The translations under genes and the position numbers were made by a program. The notes under the pieces were generated by a model. It was given only the letters and a program-made list of their open reading frames with translations, made no database searches and was not told the origin of the DNA. From contig CAWBZB010000004.1 of NCBI GenBank assembly GCA_963793105.1, positions 682,001-746,000 on the forward strand: DNA of 64,000 bases, given 5' to 3'. The stretch's first letter is position 1. Each line of letters opens with the position of its first letter. The DNA comes from UBA10649 sp963793105 (GTDB lineage: Bacteria; Actinomycetota; Actinomycetes; S36-B12). Positions 57,306-64,000 of the stretch are shown in pieces.

Positions 57306-58034
57306 TTACCGGACTTTTCGGTAGCACCAGGTGCGGGGCATTCCGCCCTGCCATGAGGCGGCGGAGGGCACCGACGTCACCTGGCCCGGCCCGCACAACT
57401 GGGCGGCCCGCCGCTTGAGCGCACGGCGACCGGGGTACTCGTCGTACAGCGCGGACCACAGGATCCACGCCGAGACCTGCCATCGCGGGCGGCTCGAGCA
57501 CGGCACCGTGATCGGCGGAGCAAGCGCCCGACGGCCGTCCTCAGCAGTGGAGCAGTGCCGCAGCGCCCGAGTCGCGCGCAGGCGCAGCCGCTCGAACGAG
57601 GTTCGCACGGTGACGACGGTCGCGGCGTCGGCGCCGTTGTACTCGACCGCGACAGCGCCGCAGAGGTAGTGGTCGGGGCGAACGTAGAACGAGCGCGACT
57701 CGACCCGGATGGGGTCCTCGATGACGCCCGCCTTGGACGAGTTCACTCCCACCGCGGTCCACACGTCGAGGAGCCCGCAGCGGTCCTTCGCGAAGTCGAT
57801 GGCATTCACGTCCATCGGCACCAGGCCGGTCTCGGTGACCTCGAACGTGTGCGGTGTCGTGCAGAGCACCGGCTCCGTGTCGACCCAGTACTCGGCTGCC
57901 ATCTGCTCGTCGGTCAGGTCGTAGCACTCCCCTACGACCGGATCCTGCGCACGCAACGCACCCGGCGATGCAACAGCCGGAAGAACGGGAAAGGTGAGTG
58001 CGGTCGCGACCACGACCGTCACCACTCGCCTCAT
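57306..58034 (-). CDS. Secreted protein resembling septum-formation-type domains
   Basis: The 242-residue precursor has signal VTVVVATALTFPVLPAVASP. The mature part has paired Cys motifs (VVGECYDLTDEQMAAEYWVD, VLCTTPHTFEVTETGLVP, KDRCGLLDVW) like septum-formation/DUF4190-associated domains, and a second similar half (LRHCSTAEDGRRALAPPITV, VPCSSRP). GGGAGG lies 4 nt before ATG 58034. It is exported and disulfide-bonded; function unknown. Confidence 0.8.
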   Translation of the reverse strand: MRRVVTVVVATALTFPVLPAVASPGALRAQDPVVGECYDLTDEQMAAEYWVDTEPVLCTTPHTFEVTETGLVPMDVNAIDFAKDRCGLLDVWTAVGVNSSKAGVIEDPIRVESRSFYVRPDHYLCGAVAVEYNGADAATVVTVRTSFERLRLRATRALRHCSTAEDGRRALAPPITVPCSSRPRWQVSAWILWSALYDEYPGRRALKRRAAQLCGPGQVTSVPSAASWQGGMPRTWCYRKVR

Positions 58035-58133
58035 CGTGCCTCCCGCAGTCGGCCCTAGGCCCGGGCGCCCGGACTCGACGCCCATGATGGCCCTCCACTG
58101 GCCGCCGGGGACGGCAAACGGGAGGATGCACCC

Positions 58134-59399
58134 GTGACCACCTCCCCCGCCATGAGCGTCCCCCTCGACGAGGAAGCCCTCATCGTCGACCTCCTGGACC
58201 TTCTTCGCATCCCCTCGGTGAGCGGCAGCCCTGCGGAGGTCGAGGTGCAGGAGCACCTCGTAGGCAAGTGGAGAAGCGAAGGCCTCGTCGTCGACCGGTG
58301 GGACATCGACGTCGAGGGCCTCGAGCGCGATCCTGACTTCCCGGGAATGGAGGTGGCGCGCCGCGCCGCCGTCGGTGTGACCGCCACCCTCCCTGGCGAC
58401 GGAAGCGGCCCCACGCTCCTGCTCAACGGCCACACCGACGTCGTGCCGCCCGGCGACCGCGACGCGTGGACGGCGGATCCCTTCGTCCCGCGAACGCAGA
58501 CCGTCGATGGCAGGGATCGGATCGTCGCGCGCGGAGCCTGCGACATGAAGGCAGGACTCGCGGCCATGTGGTCAGCCGTCCGCGCGGTGCAGGCGTCCGG
58601 GATTCCCTTGCGCGGGAACGTGATACTGGCACCGGTGTCTGGCGAGGAGGATGGCGGCCTGGGTACGTTCGCGCTGCTACGGCACGGCGTCACGGCCGAC
58701 ATGTGCGTGGTGCCGGAGCCAACCGCGCTGGACATCATCCCGGCCAATGGCGGGGCGCTGACCTTCCGACTGACGGTACGCGGCCTGGCCACGCATGCCG
58801 CCCGTCGCACCGACGGCGTCAGCGCGATCGAGAAGTTCTACCCCGTGCTCCAGGCGCTTCACGAGCTCGAGGCGCGCCGCAACGCCACCGTCGACGTGGT
58901 CATGCAGCGTTGGCCACTGGCGTATCCGCTGTCCATCGGCACCATCACCGCGGGTGACTGGGCCTCCACGGTGCCCGATCTGCTGACCGCCGAGGGCCGC
59001 CTCGGCGTCGCGCTGGGCGAGACGATGGCGCAGGCGCGGAATGAGTTCGAGGGGGCCGTTGCTGATGCCTGCGCTGCGGATCCTTGGCTGGCCGATCATC
59101 CGGTCGAGGTGACGTGGTGGGGTGGCCAGTTCGCCTCCGGGCAGACCCCTCCGGACGAGTCCGTCATCTCCCTCATGGCCGGGATCCAGCGCGAGGTCGG
59201 GGGACGCGATGCCGAGATCTACGGCGGGCCATACGGATCGGACCTGCGCTTGCTCATGGGGCTCGGCGGGATCCCGACGGTGCAGTACGGCCCAGGCGAG
59301 GCAGGCACGGCCCACTCTCCGGACGAATGGGTGGCCGTCGACGAGGTGCTGGTGACCGCGCGCAGCCTGGTCCAGCTGATCCTCAAGGTGTGCGCCTAG
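58134..59399 (+). CDS. M20-family metallopeptidase (ArgE/DapE-type)
   Basis: The 421-residue protein starts at GTG 58134 with GGGAGG upstream. Two-zinc site: NGHTDVVPPG (His, Asp), GACDMKAG (bridging Asp), SGEEDGG (Glu base, Glu ligand), VVPEPTALD, and C-terminal GTAHSPDEW (His). It hydrolyses an N-acyl or peptide bond of a small substrate such as an acyl amino acid. It is convergent with the gamma-glutamyltransferase gene, separated by a palindromic repeat. Confidence 0.93.
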   Translation: MTTSPAMSVPLDEEALIVDLLDLLRIPSVSGSPAEVEVQEHLVGKWRSEGLVVDRWDIDVEGLERDPDFPGMEVARRAAVGVTATLPGDGSGPTLLLNGHTDVVPPGDRDAWTADPFVPRTQTVDGRDRIVARGACDMKAGLAAMWSAVRAVQASGIPLRGNVILAPVSGEEDGGLGTFALLRHGVTADMCVVPEPTALDIIPANGGALTFRLTVRGLATHAARRTDGVSAIEKFYPVLQALHELEARRNATVDVVMQRWPLAYPLSIGTITAGDWASTVPDLLTAEGRLGVALGETMAQARNEFEGAVADACAADPWLADHPVEVTWWGGQFASGQTPPDESVISLMAGIQREVGGRDAEIYGGPYGSDLRLLMGLGGIPTVQYGPGEAGTAHSPDEWVAVDEVLVTARSLVQLILKVCA

Positions 59400-59419
59400 C
59401 ACTCGCCGCCGTCCCCTCT

Positions 59420-59513
59420 CGTTGAGTGGGCGCTCCTGCCCCTCTGCACCCTGCGAAGAAGCGTGGGCAGTCGAGCGCCCACTCAACGAAGCGGGGGGAG
59501 CGCCCACTCGACG
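59420..59513. repeat. REP-like element with three related arms
   Basis: CGTTGAGTGGGCGCTC (59420-59435), its exact complement GAGCGCCCACTCAACG (59473-59488) and a one-mismatch third copy GAGCGCCCACTCGACG (59498-59513). The first and second can pair, and so can the first and third. It lies between convergent genes. Confidence 0.8.
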
Positions 59514-59520
59514 AAGCCGG

Positions 59521-61056
59521 TCAGGCGGTCTCGATGGCGCCGTCCGGGTGGACCAGCCCGACGGCCCCCGTGCGCCGGGCGTCACCGACCGCCTCGATCG
59601 ACCCGTCCGCGGACCGTCGCACGGCGTGCACCCCTCCGAAGAACAGGCTCGGTGCCGGCCAGGTCTCGAGCCCGGGCCACCCGCGCTCCGCCGCGAGGTC
59701 CACCAGCGCCGTCAGGTCCTCGTCGGCGAATCCGGGCTCCACGTGCACCGGCCCCGTTCCCGTCAGGTGGACCCGCGGGGCGTCGACGGCAGTCACGAGA
59801 TCTGCTCCCCCGTCCACCAGACGCAGGATGACTCCCAGCAGTGCCGACCGGATGCGCTCGCTCCCCCCGGTTCCGAGCGCGACGCGGGAGCCGTCAGCGA
59901 GGTCGACCAGGGTCGGGGCCATCATCGAGCCCATACGCGCGCCGGGCGGGAGCGACGATCCGTCGGCCGGGCGGAGATCCTCCTCGCCGAGCATGTTGTT
60001 CAGGGGCAGGTCCCAGCCCGGCAGCACGGTCCCGGATCCCGATCCGTTCGACGTCGTCAGCGCGGCGAAGCCACCCTGCGCATCGACCACGGAGACGTGC
60101 GTGGTCCCCGTGGGCACCTGCCCAGGGCCGCGCTGCGCAAGGGTCGCCTCGGCCAGGGCTGATGCCACCGCCGCCCAGCGGACGCCCCCGTCGTTCTCCT
60201 GCAGCGCCGCCAGGGAGCGCATGACGATCGAGCCGCCGACCGACGGCGGCGGATTGGTCCACACGCGGCTCCCGTGCCGCGTCAGCGCCAGTGGTTCGCG
60301 ATGCACGGGCCGATAGGCCACCAGGTCCTCGGCGGTCAGCAGGCCACCCCCGCTGCGCGCCCCATCGAGCAGGGGACCGGCCAGGGCGGGGGCGTGGAAG
60401 CCGGTGATGCGACCCTCCCCCACCCCCTCCAGAAGCCGCGCGTACCCCTCGTTGCGGTACACGCCGCTCTGCTCCGCCTCCGCGAAGAGCCGCCGGCTGT
60501 CCTCGGTGATGTTGAGCAGGTCGCTGACGAGGTGCAGGAACATCCGCTGCCCCGCCGACAGCTCCACCCCGGCCCGGGCAAGGCCCATGGCCGGCGCCAC
60601 GATCGCGGACATCGGCAGTCGCCCCGACCGACGGTGCGCCTCGACGTACCCCGGCAGGCAGCCGGGCACGCCGACGGTCCCCCAGCCGCCGTGGAAGACC
60701 TGCTCGCTGCTCGTCGCGGCCGACCCCGTGCGCGCGAAGTCGACCACGATCGTCTCCACGTGCGGGTCAACGGCGCCGCCGCCGATCCCGGGCACGTCCA
60801 CGAAGAAGTCCAGCACCTCCGGGGAGGCCGCGGGTTGCGCGTCGAGCAGGAAACCCCCACCACCCAGGCTCGCGAGCACCGGCTCGGACATCACGGCGGT
60901 GAACGCAGCGGCCAGGGCGGCATCGACGGCGCACCCGCCCGCCCGCAGGATGGCGGTGGCGGCGGCGACGACCTCTGCGGAGCCACCCGCCACGGCTGCG
61001 GATCCGGGAGCCCCGGCGAGGTGCGCGGCACGCGATGCGGAGGTCACGCGCGGCAC
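59521..61056 (-). CDS. Gamma-glutamyltransferase
   Basis: The 511-residue Ntn-hydrolase proenzyme has VVAAATAILRAGGCAVDAAL, SEPVLASLGGGGFLLD, VGVPGCLPGYVEAHRRSGRL, and the processing site before the catalytic Thr in GTTHVSVVDAQGGFAALTTS. Later GSGSGTVLPGWDLPLNNMLG and MAPTLVDLADGSRVALGTGG are the substrate-loop blocks. It self-cleaves and transfers gamma-glutamyl groups or hydrolyses them. No signal peptide is visible. GTG starts at 61056 and 61047 are both possible. Confidence 0.93.
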   Translation of the reverse strand: MPRVTSASRAAHLAGAPGSAAVAGGSAEVVAAATAILRAGGCAVDAALAAAFTAVMSEPVLASLGGGGFLLDAQPAASPEVLDFFVDVPGIGGGAVDPHVETIVVDFARTGSAATSSEQVFHGGWGTVGVPGCLPGYVEAHRRSGRLPMSAIVAPAMGLARAGVELSAGQRMFLHLVSDLLNITEDSRRLFAEAEQSGVYRNEGYARLLEGVGEGRITGFHAPALAGPLLDGARSGGGLLTAEDLVAYRPVHREPLALTRHGSRVWTNPPPSVGGSIVMRSLAALQENDGGVRWAAVASALAEATLAQRGPGQVPTGTTHVSVVDAQGGFAALTTSNGSGSGTVLPGWDLPLNNMLGEEDLRPADGSSLPPGARMGSMMAPTLVDLADGSRVALGTGGSERIRSALLGVILRLVDGGADLVTAVDAPRVHLTGTGPVHVEPGFADEDLTALVDLAAERGWPGLETWPAPSLFFGGVHAVRRSADGSIEAVGDARRTGAVGLVHPDGAIETA

Positions 61057-61129
61057 GCTACCGCCGACCCGTCATCGCATCGACGGCGGAACCGTGACGA
61101 GACCCGGTGTCGTGTGCCACCCTGCGCAC

Positions 61130-61507
61130 ATGACCGCCATCGCCCGCCTGTGCTGGACCGCCATCGACTGCCCTGACGCCCGCTCCCTCGCGGCCTTCTA
61201 CTCGGCGATCACCGACTGGCCCATCGACGAGGACCGGTCCGATGACGAGTGGGTTCACCTGGCCGCCGACGGCGCGGTCACGGTGTGCTTCCAGCAGGTC
61301 GCGGACTACCGCGCGCCGCAGTGGCCCGGGCAGGAGCATCCGCAGCAGGAGCACCTGGACTTCTACGTCGACGACCTCGACATCGCCGAGGAGCAGATCC
61401 TCGCCCTCGGCGCCCGCAAGCACGCCGTGCAACCTGGGCAGGCATTCCGCGTCTACCTCGACCCGGCGGACCATCCGTTCTGCCTGATCCAGGCCGGATC
61501 CGAGTAG
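61130..61507 (+). CDS. VOC-family (glyoxalase-like) protein
   Basis: The 125-residue protein MTAIARLCWTAIDCPDARSL, AAFYSAITDWPIDED, QEHLDFYVDDLDIAEEQILA, FRVYLDPADHPFCLIQAG has the paired beta-alpha-beta-beta-beta units and the His/Glu metal positions of the VOC superfamily. The HLDFYVDDLD signature fits glyoxalase/bleomycin-resistance-like members. The ATG at 61130 is 6 nt after CACCCT, possibly leaderless. Confidence 0.88.
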   Translation: MTAIARLCWTAIDCPDARSLAAFYSAITDWPIDEDRSDDEWVHLAADGAVTVCFQQVADYRAPQWPGQEHPQQEHLDFYVDDLDIAEEQILALGARKHAVQPGQAFRVYLDPADHPFCLIQAGSE

Positions 61508-61649
61508 CGGGCCGCCGCCTCCCTGAGGAATCAGCCGGCGGATCGACGTTCTTACAGGGCTCTTACCTCCCGAGGGCCGGGGAACGGCCCGTGACGGGTG
61601 ATACTCGTGGGAAACGAGCTGACCGACGCCGCCCCTGAAAGGCTGGACC

Positions 61650-62261
61650 ATGACTGCCACCCGCACGCGACGCCTCCTGACCGGCGTCGCCGCCGCAGCC
61701 CTGATCGTGAGCACCCCCGGCTTCGTCTCCGTCGCAGCAGCACACCCCCACGACGGGAAGGGAGGGCGAGCCGGGCTGTCGTCCGAGATCACGTCGAACA
61801 CCGAGCTCGTCACCGCGATCAAGGACGCCCGCCAGTCCTACAAGGCGGAGGTGAAGGCGGTGAAGACGGCCTACCGCGACGACACCGCTGGTGCACGCGA
61901 CGCGGTCGCCGCCGCCACGCAGACGCAGCGTGACGCCCTCACGGCAGCGCGTGATGCCTACCGCACGGCCCGCCGGTCCGGCAGCGACACCACGGCCGCC
62001 AGGGACGCCCTGAGGTCTGCGGCCAAGAACCTCCGCGACGCCGTCATCGCCGCCCGAGCCGACCAGATGGACGTGTTCGACGCGGCCGGGGCGACGGCCA
62101 AGACCGCACTCGCCGCGGCACTCGCGACCTACCAGGGCAGCATCAGGGCGGCCTTCGAGGGCACGGGCGTGGAGATTCCCGAGCGGCTGCTCACCCCGCG
62201 GTTCAAGCACGGCAAGGATGCCGGCAGGTGGATCGGACACGGAATCGGACGCACCGTCTAG
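61650..62261 (+). CDS. Secreted helical protein
   Basis: The 203-residue precursor has signal RLLTGVAAAALIVSTPGFVS VAA (cleavage near AAA-HP). The mature part is almost all Ala/Lys/Arg/Asp-rich helix (VTAIKDARQSYKAEVKAVKT, AARDAYRTARRSGSDTTAAR, RSAAKNLRDAVIAARADQMD), forming a coiled-coil with an 11-residue-like periodicity, and a basic C-terminus. It may bind DNA, membranes or cell-wall polymers. A 10-bp hairpin follows. Confidence 0.75.
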   Translation: MTATRTRRLLTGVAAAALIVSTPGFVSVAAAHPHDGKGGRAGLSSEITSNTELVTAIKDARQSYKAEVKAVKTAYRDDTAGARDAVAAATQTQRDALTAARDAYRTARRSGSDTTAARDALRSAAKNLRDAVIAARADQMDVFDAAGATAKTALAAALATYQGSIRAAFEGTGVEIPERLLTPRFKHGKDAGRWIGHGIGRTV

Positions 62262-62268
62262 CGCACGA

Positions 62269-62301
62269 CGCCTGTGGAGCGCCACTGACGATCCACAGGC
62301 G
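62269..62301. terminator. Intrinsic terminator
   Basis: CGCCTGTGGA / TCCACAGGCG, 10-bp stem with a 13-nt loop, 7 bp after the stop of the secreted protein gene. Confidence 0.7.
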
Positions 62302-62321
62302 CACCGGCTCACAGTCGGCGC

Positions 62322-63272
62322 ATGACCGCCTCGCTCCACCACGCGACCCCGTCAACGCTTCCCGAGCTGCACGGCTACGGACGCCCACGCCTTCGCTCGG
62401 ACGTGCCGATCCTGTGGCGTGACCAGGCCAGCATCCAACTCGGCGACGACGTGGTCGTCGACCGTGTCACCCGCTCCCACGTCGCGTGGCTGACCTCCTT
62501 GGACGGCCTGCGGTCACCCGGCCAGATCGAGGACGACCTGGTCCTGCCCCCCGAGGAGGCGCGCCGCCTCGTGCGGTCACTCCTCCACGCGGGCGCCCTC
62601 GAGGACGCCTCCCGCATCCCGGACGCACTCAGGTGGGCGGCCCCAGGCGATCGGGAGACGATGAACCGGCGCTTCGGTGCGGCCCTGCGCACCTACCGGC
62701 ACCTCGAGGCCACCTTCGCGGCCGTCACCGGAAGGGAGCGGTGCCGCGTGGCGGTCCTGGGCGACGGCCCGCTGGCGGACGAGGCCCGCGCGGCACTCCA
62801 GGCCGCCGGACTGGCCCCGGGAGATCTGGGTGATGCAGGCTTGACCCTGCTGGCCGACTCCCTCCATCCGGATGTCCCCGCCGGTTTCGACAGCGAGTGG
62901 CTCGACCGTCCGCATCTACCGCTCGCCACCCTCGGGGAGCGCGCCGTCGCCGGGCCACTGATCATCCCCGGGGTCACCGGCTGCCTGCGCTGCGCGCACC
63001 TGCACCGGCGCGACAGCGATCGCGCCTGGCCGCTGCTGGCCGTGCAGTGGACCCAGGCACTGTCCGGGATGTCCAGTCCTCCGGTCGATCCACTGCTCAT
63101 GCGGCTCGTCGCGACGCAGGCGGCGCTGCTCGCCCGGGCCTGGGCCGACGCACCGGATCATCCAGACGTCTGGAGCGGCTTCGCGTGGGAGCTCACCCTG
63201 CCCGATGTGCAGGCCCGTCAGGTGCCTCGTCCGGCCCACCCGCTGTGCGGATGCCGGTGGCCAGCGACGTGA
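62322..63272 (+). CDS. ThiF/TOMM-cyclodehydratase-like protein (orphan)
   Basis: The 316-residue protein has an N-terminal winged-helix/RRE-like part (SDVPILWRDQASIQLGDDVV, AWLTSLDGLRSPGQIEDDLV) and a Rossmann-like half (CRVAVLGDGPLADEARAALQ). A zinc site is formed by GCLRCAHLHRRD and HPLCGCRW (C-x2-C twice). This layout is that of the E1-like partner of azoline-forming systems and of an actinobacterial housekeeping paralogue next to the ABC1 kinase. No precursor peptide or YcaO is present. Possibly leaderless (CACAGT, 6 nt, ATG). Confidence 0.8.
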   Translation: MTASLHHATPSTLPELHGYGRPRLRSDVPILWRDQASIQLGDDVVVDRVTRSHVAWLTSLDGLRSPGQIEDDLVLPPEEARRLVRSLLHAGALEDASRIPDALRWAAPGDRETMNRRFGAALRTYRHLEATFAAVTGRERCRVAVLGDGPLADEARAALQAAGLAPGDLGDAGLTLLADSLHPDVPAGFDSEWLDRPHLPLATLGERAVAGPLIIPGVTGCLRCAHLHRRDSDRAWPLLAVQWTQALSGMSSPPVDPLLMRLVATQAALLARAWADAPDHPDVWSGFAWELTLPDVQARQVPRPAHPLCGCRWPAT

Positions 63273-63309
63273 CCACGGACGCCCCCTCGCGCGTGGGGGC
63301 CGCACAGGC

Positions 63310-63315
63310 GACAAT
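63310..63315 (+). promoter_or_regulatory. Leaderless -10 element of the ABC1 kinase gene
   Basis: GACAAT, 6 nt, GTG at 63322, no ribosome site. Confidence 0.6.
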
Positions 63316-63321
63316 GAGCGG

Positions 63322-64000
63322 GTGCCCGACATCCCCAAGTACGCCTTGACGCGCAGCGTGAAGATCGCCGCGCTCCCGGCGACGTACGCGGGACGCACGG
63401 CGTGGGGTTTCGGAAAGCGCCTCGGCGGGAAGCCCGCAGAGGCGGTGACCGCCGAACTGCAGGCCCGCACAGCGGAGCAGATGTTCAAGGTCCTCGGTGA
63501 GCTCAAGGGCGGCGCCATGAAGATGGGCCAGGCCATGAGCATCTTCGAGGCCGCCATGCCGGAGGACGTCGCAGGTCCGTACCGGGCCGCCCTGACCAAG
63601 CTGCAGGAGGCCGCTCCCCCGCTCCCGGCGGAGTCGATCCACGCCATCCTCTCCGAGGAGCTGGGCGAGGACTGGCGCGAGCGGTTCGCCGTCTTCGACG
63701 ACCAGCCCGCGGCGGCCGCGTCGATCGGCCAGGTGCACAAGGCCACGTGGCACGACGGGCGCATCGTCGCGGTCAAGGTGCAGTACCCCGGCGCGGACAA
63801 GGCCTTCATCTCCGACCTCAACCAGATGACCCGCATGGGCAAGCTGTTCGCGTCCTGGATCCCCGGCATGGACATCAAGCCGCTGCTGGAGGAGCTCAAG
63901 GAGCGAGCCATCGAGGAGCTCGACTACCTGCGGGAGTCCCGGAACCAGCGGGCGTTCGCGGTGGCCTTCGAGGGCGATCCCGAGTACGTCATCCCGCACG
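63322..64000 (+). CDS. ABC1/AarF-family (UbiB-like) atypical kinase, 3' end outside window
   Basis: The first 226 residues are present. PDIPKYALTRSVKIAALPAT, KVLGELKGGAMKMGQAMSIF (the KxGQ motif), LPAESIHAILSEELGEDWRE, AAASIGQVHKATWHDGRIVA, VKVQYPGADKAF are the hallmark blocks. The family is an ATP-binding kinase-like ATPase linked to quinone and lipid metabolism. Start at GTG 63322 after a GACAAT -10. Confidence 0.93.
   Translation, partial: MPDIPKYALTRSVKIAALPATYAGRTAWGFGKRLGGKPAEAVTAELQARTAEQMFKVLGELKGGAMKMGQAMSIFEAAMPEDVAGPYRAALTKLQEAAPPLPAESIHAILSEELGEDWRERFAVFDDQPAAAASIGQVHKATWHDGRIVAVKVQYPGADKAFISDLNQMTRMGKLFASWIPGMDIKPLLEELKERAIEELDYLRESRNQRAFAVAFEGDPEYVIPH

Overview
The window comes from a high-G+C Gram-positive bacterium of the phylum Actinomycetota. 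The evidence is base composition and codon use, a mycothiol-dependent maleylpyruvate-isomerase-like gene, the UPF0182 / PDZ-Lon (YlbL) / DUF2342 / DUF5679 block, many start codons placed 6-7 nt after a -10 hexamer (leaderless genes), and an actinobacterial-type initiator tRNA. I do not assign a genus. No rRNA, CRISPR array, prophage or complete insertion sequence is visible.

Layout. 1-5018: a methylated-amine / amino-acid-derivative locus, with a frameshifted dimethylglycine/sarcosine-dehydrogenase-like gene divergent from an aldehyde dehydrogenase, a tiny membrane protein and an NCS1 permease. 5067-25343: a mosaic of single metabolic, stress and secreted-protein genes. It includes two regulator/target divergons with very clear double operators (TetR/MDR oxidoreductase at 9985-11798 and PadR/cupin at 12749-13867), a VWA protein, a serine-hydrolase-fold lipoprotein without its catalytic pair, and a MurG/UGT-type glycosyltransferase. 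25751-30273: two large decayed genes, a PAS-GGDEF-nuclease chimera and a GEVED-type surface protein, both interrupted by single-base indels or a stop. 30224-38121: an accessory region with a tandem duplication, small secreted proteins, IS3-family remnants, a HigBA pair, a Nudix fragment, a decayed copy of the 5' end of the VWA gene, a TetR/DUF4188 divergon and an MntA/HepT pair whose HepT is cut by an IS remnant. It ends at initiator tRNA-Met. 38270-47285: an alpha/beta hydrolase, a coupled metallophosphoesterase/lipoprotein/membrane set, and a divergent glycan locus (GT4; then GT4, an alpha/alpha-barrel protein, GH130 and a cupin, all translationally coupled). 47301-49223: a VapBC pair, ArfB and small proteins. 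49238-64000: conserved actinobacterial housekeeping genes (UPF0182, YlbL, a DUF2342-Nudix fusion, DUF5679, M20 peptidase, gamma-glutamyltransferase, a ThiF-fold orphan and an ABC1 kinase running off the end).

How the genes work together. The regulatory logic is unusually readable. Three divergons (10.7, 13.45 and 36.05 kb) use paired inverted-repeat operators laid over the -35/-10 region, and VapBC overlaps its operator with a leaderless -10. The glycan locus at 42-47.3 kb is the best candidate for an undescribed system: two glycosyltransferases, a GH130 phosphorylase-like enzyme, a barrel protein and a sugar-isomerase-like cupin, whose overlapping start and stop codons imply fixed stoichiometry.

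Caution. Eleven probable single-base indels and two in-frame stops are concentrated in a few genes, while long neighbours (999, 671 and 596 aa) are intact. This favours real decay of those genes, but raw reads are needed to exclude assembly error. All functional calls rest on reading motifs by eye; no database search was made.
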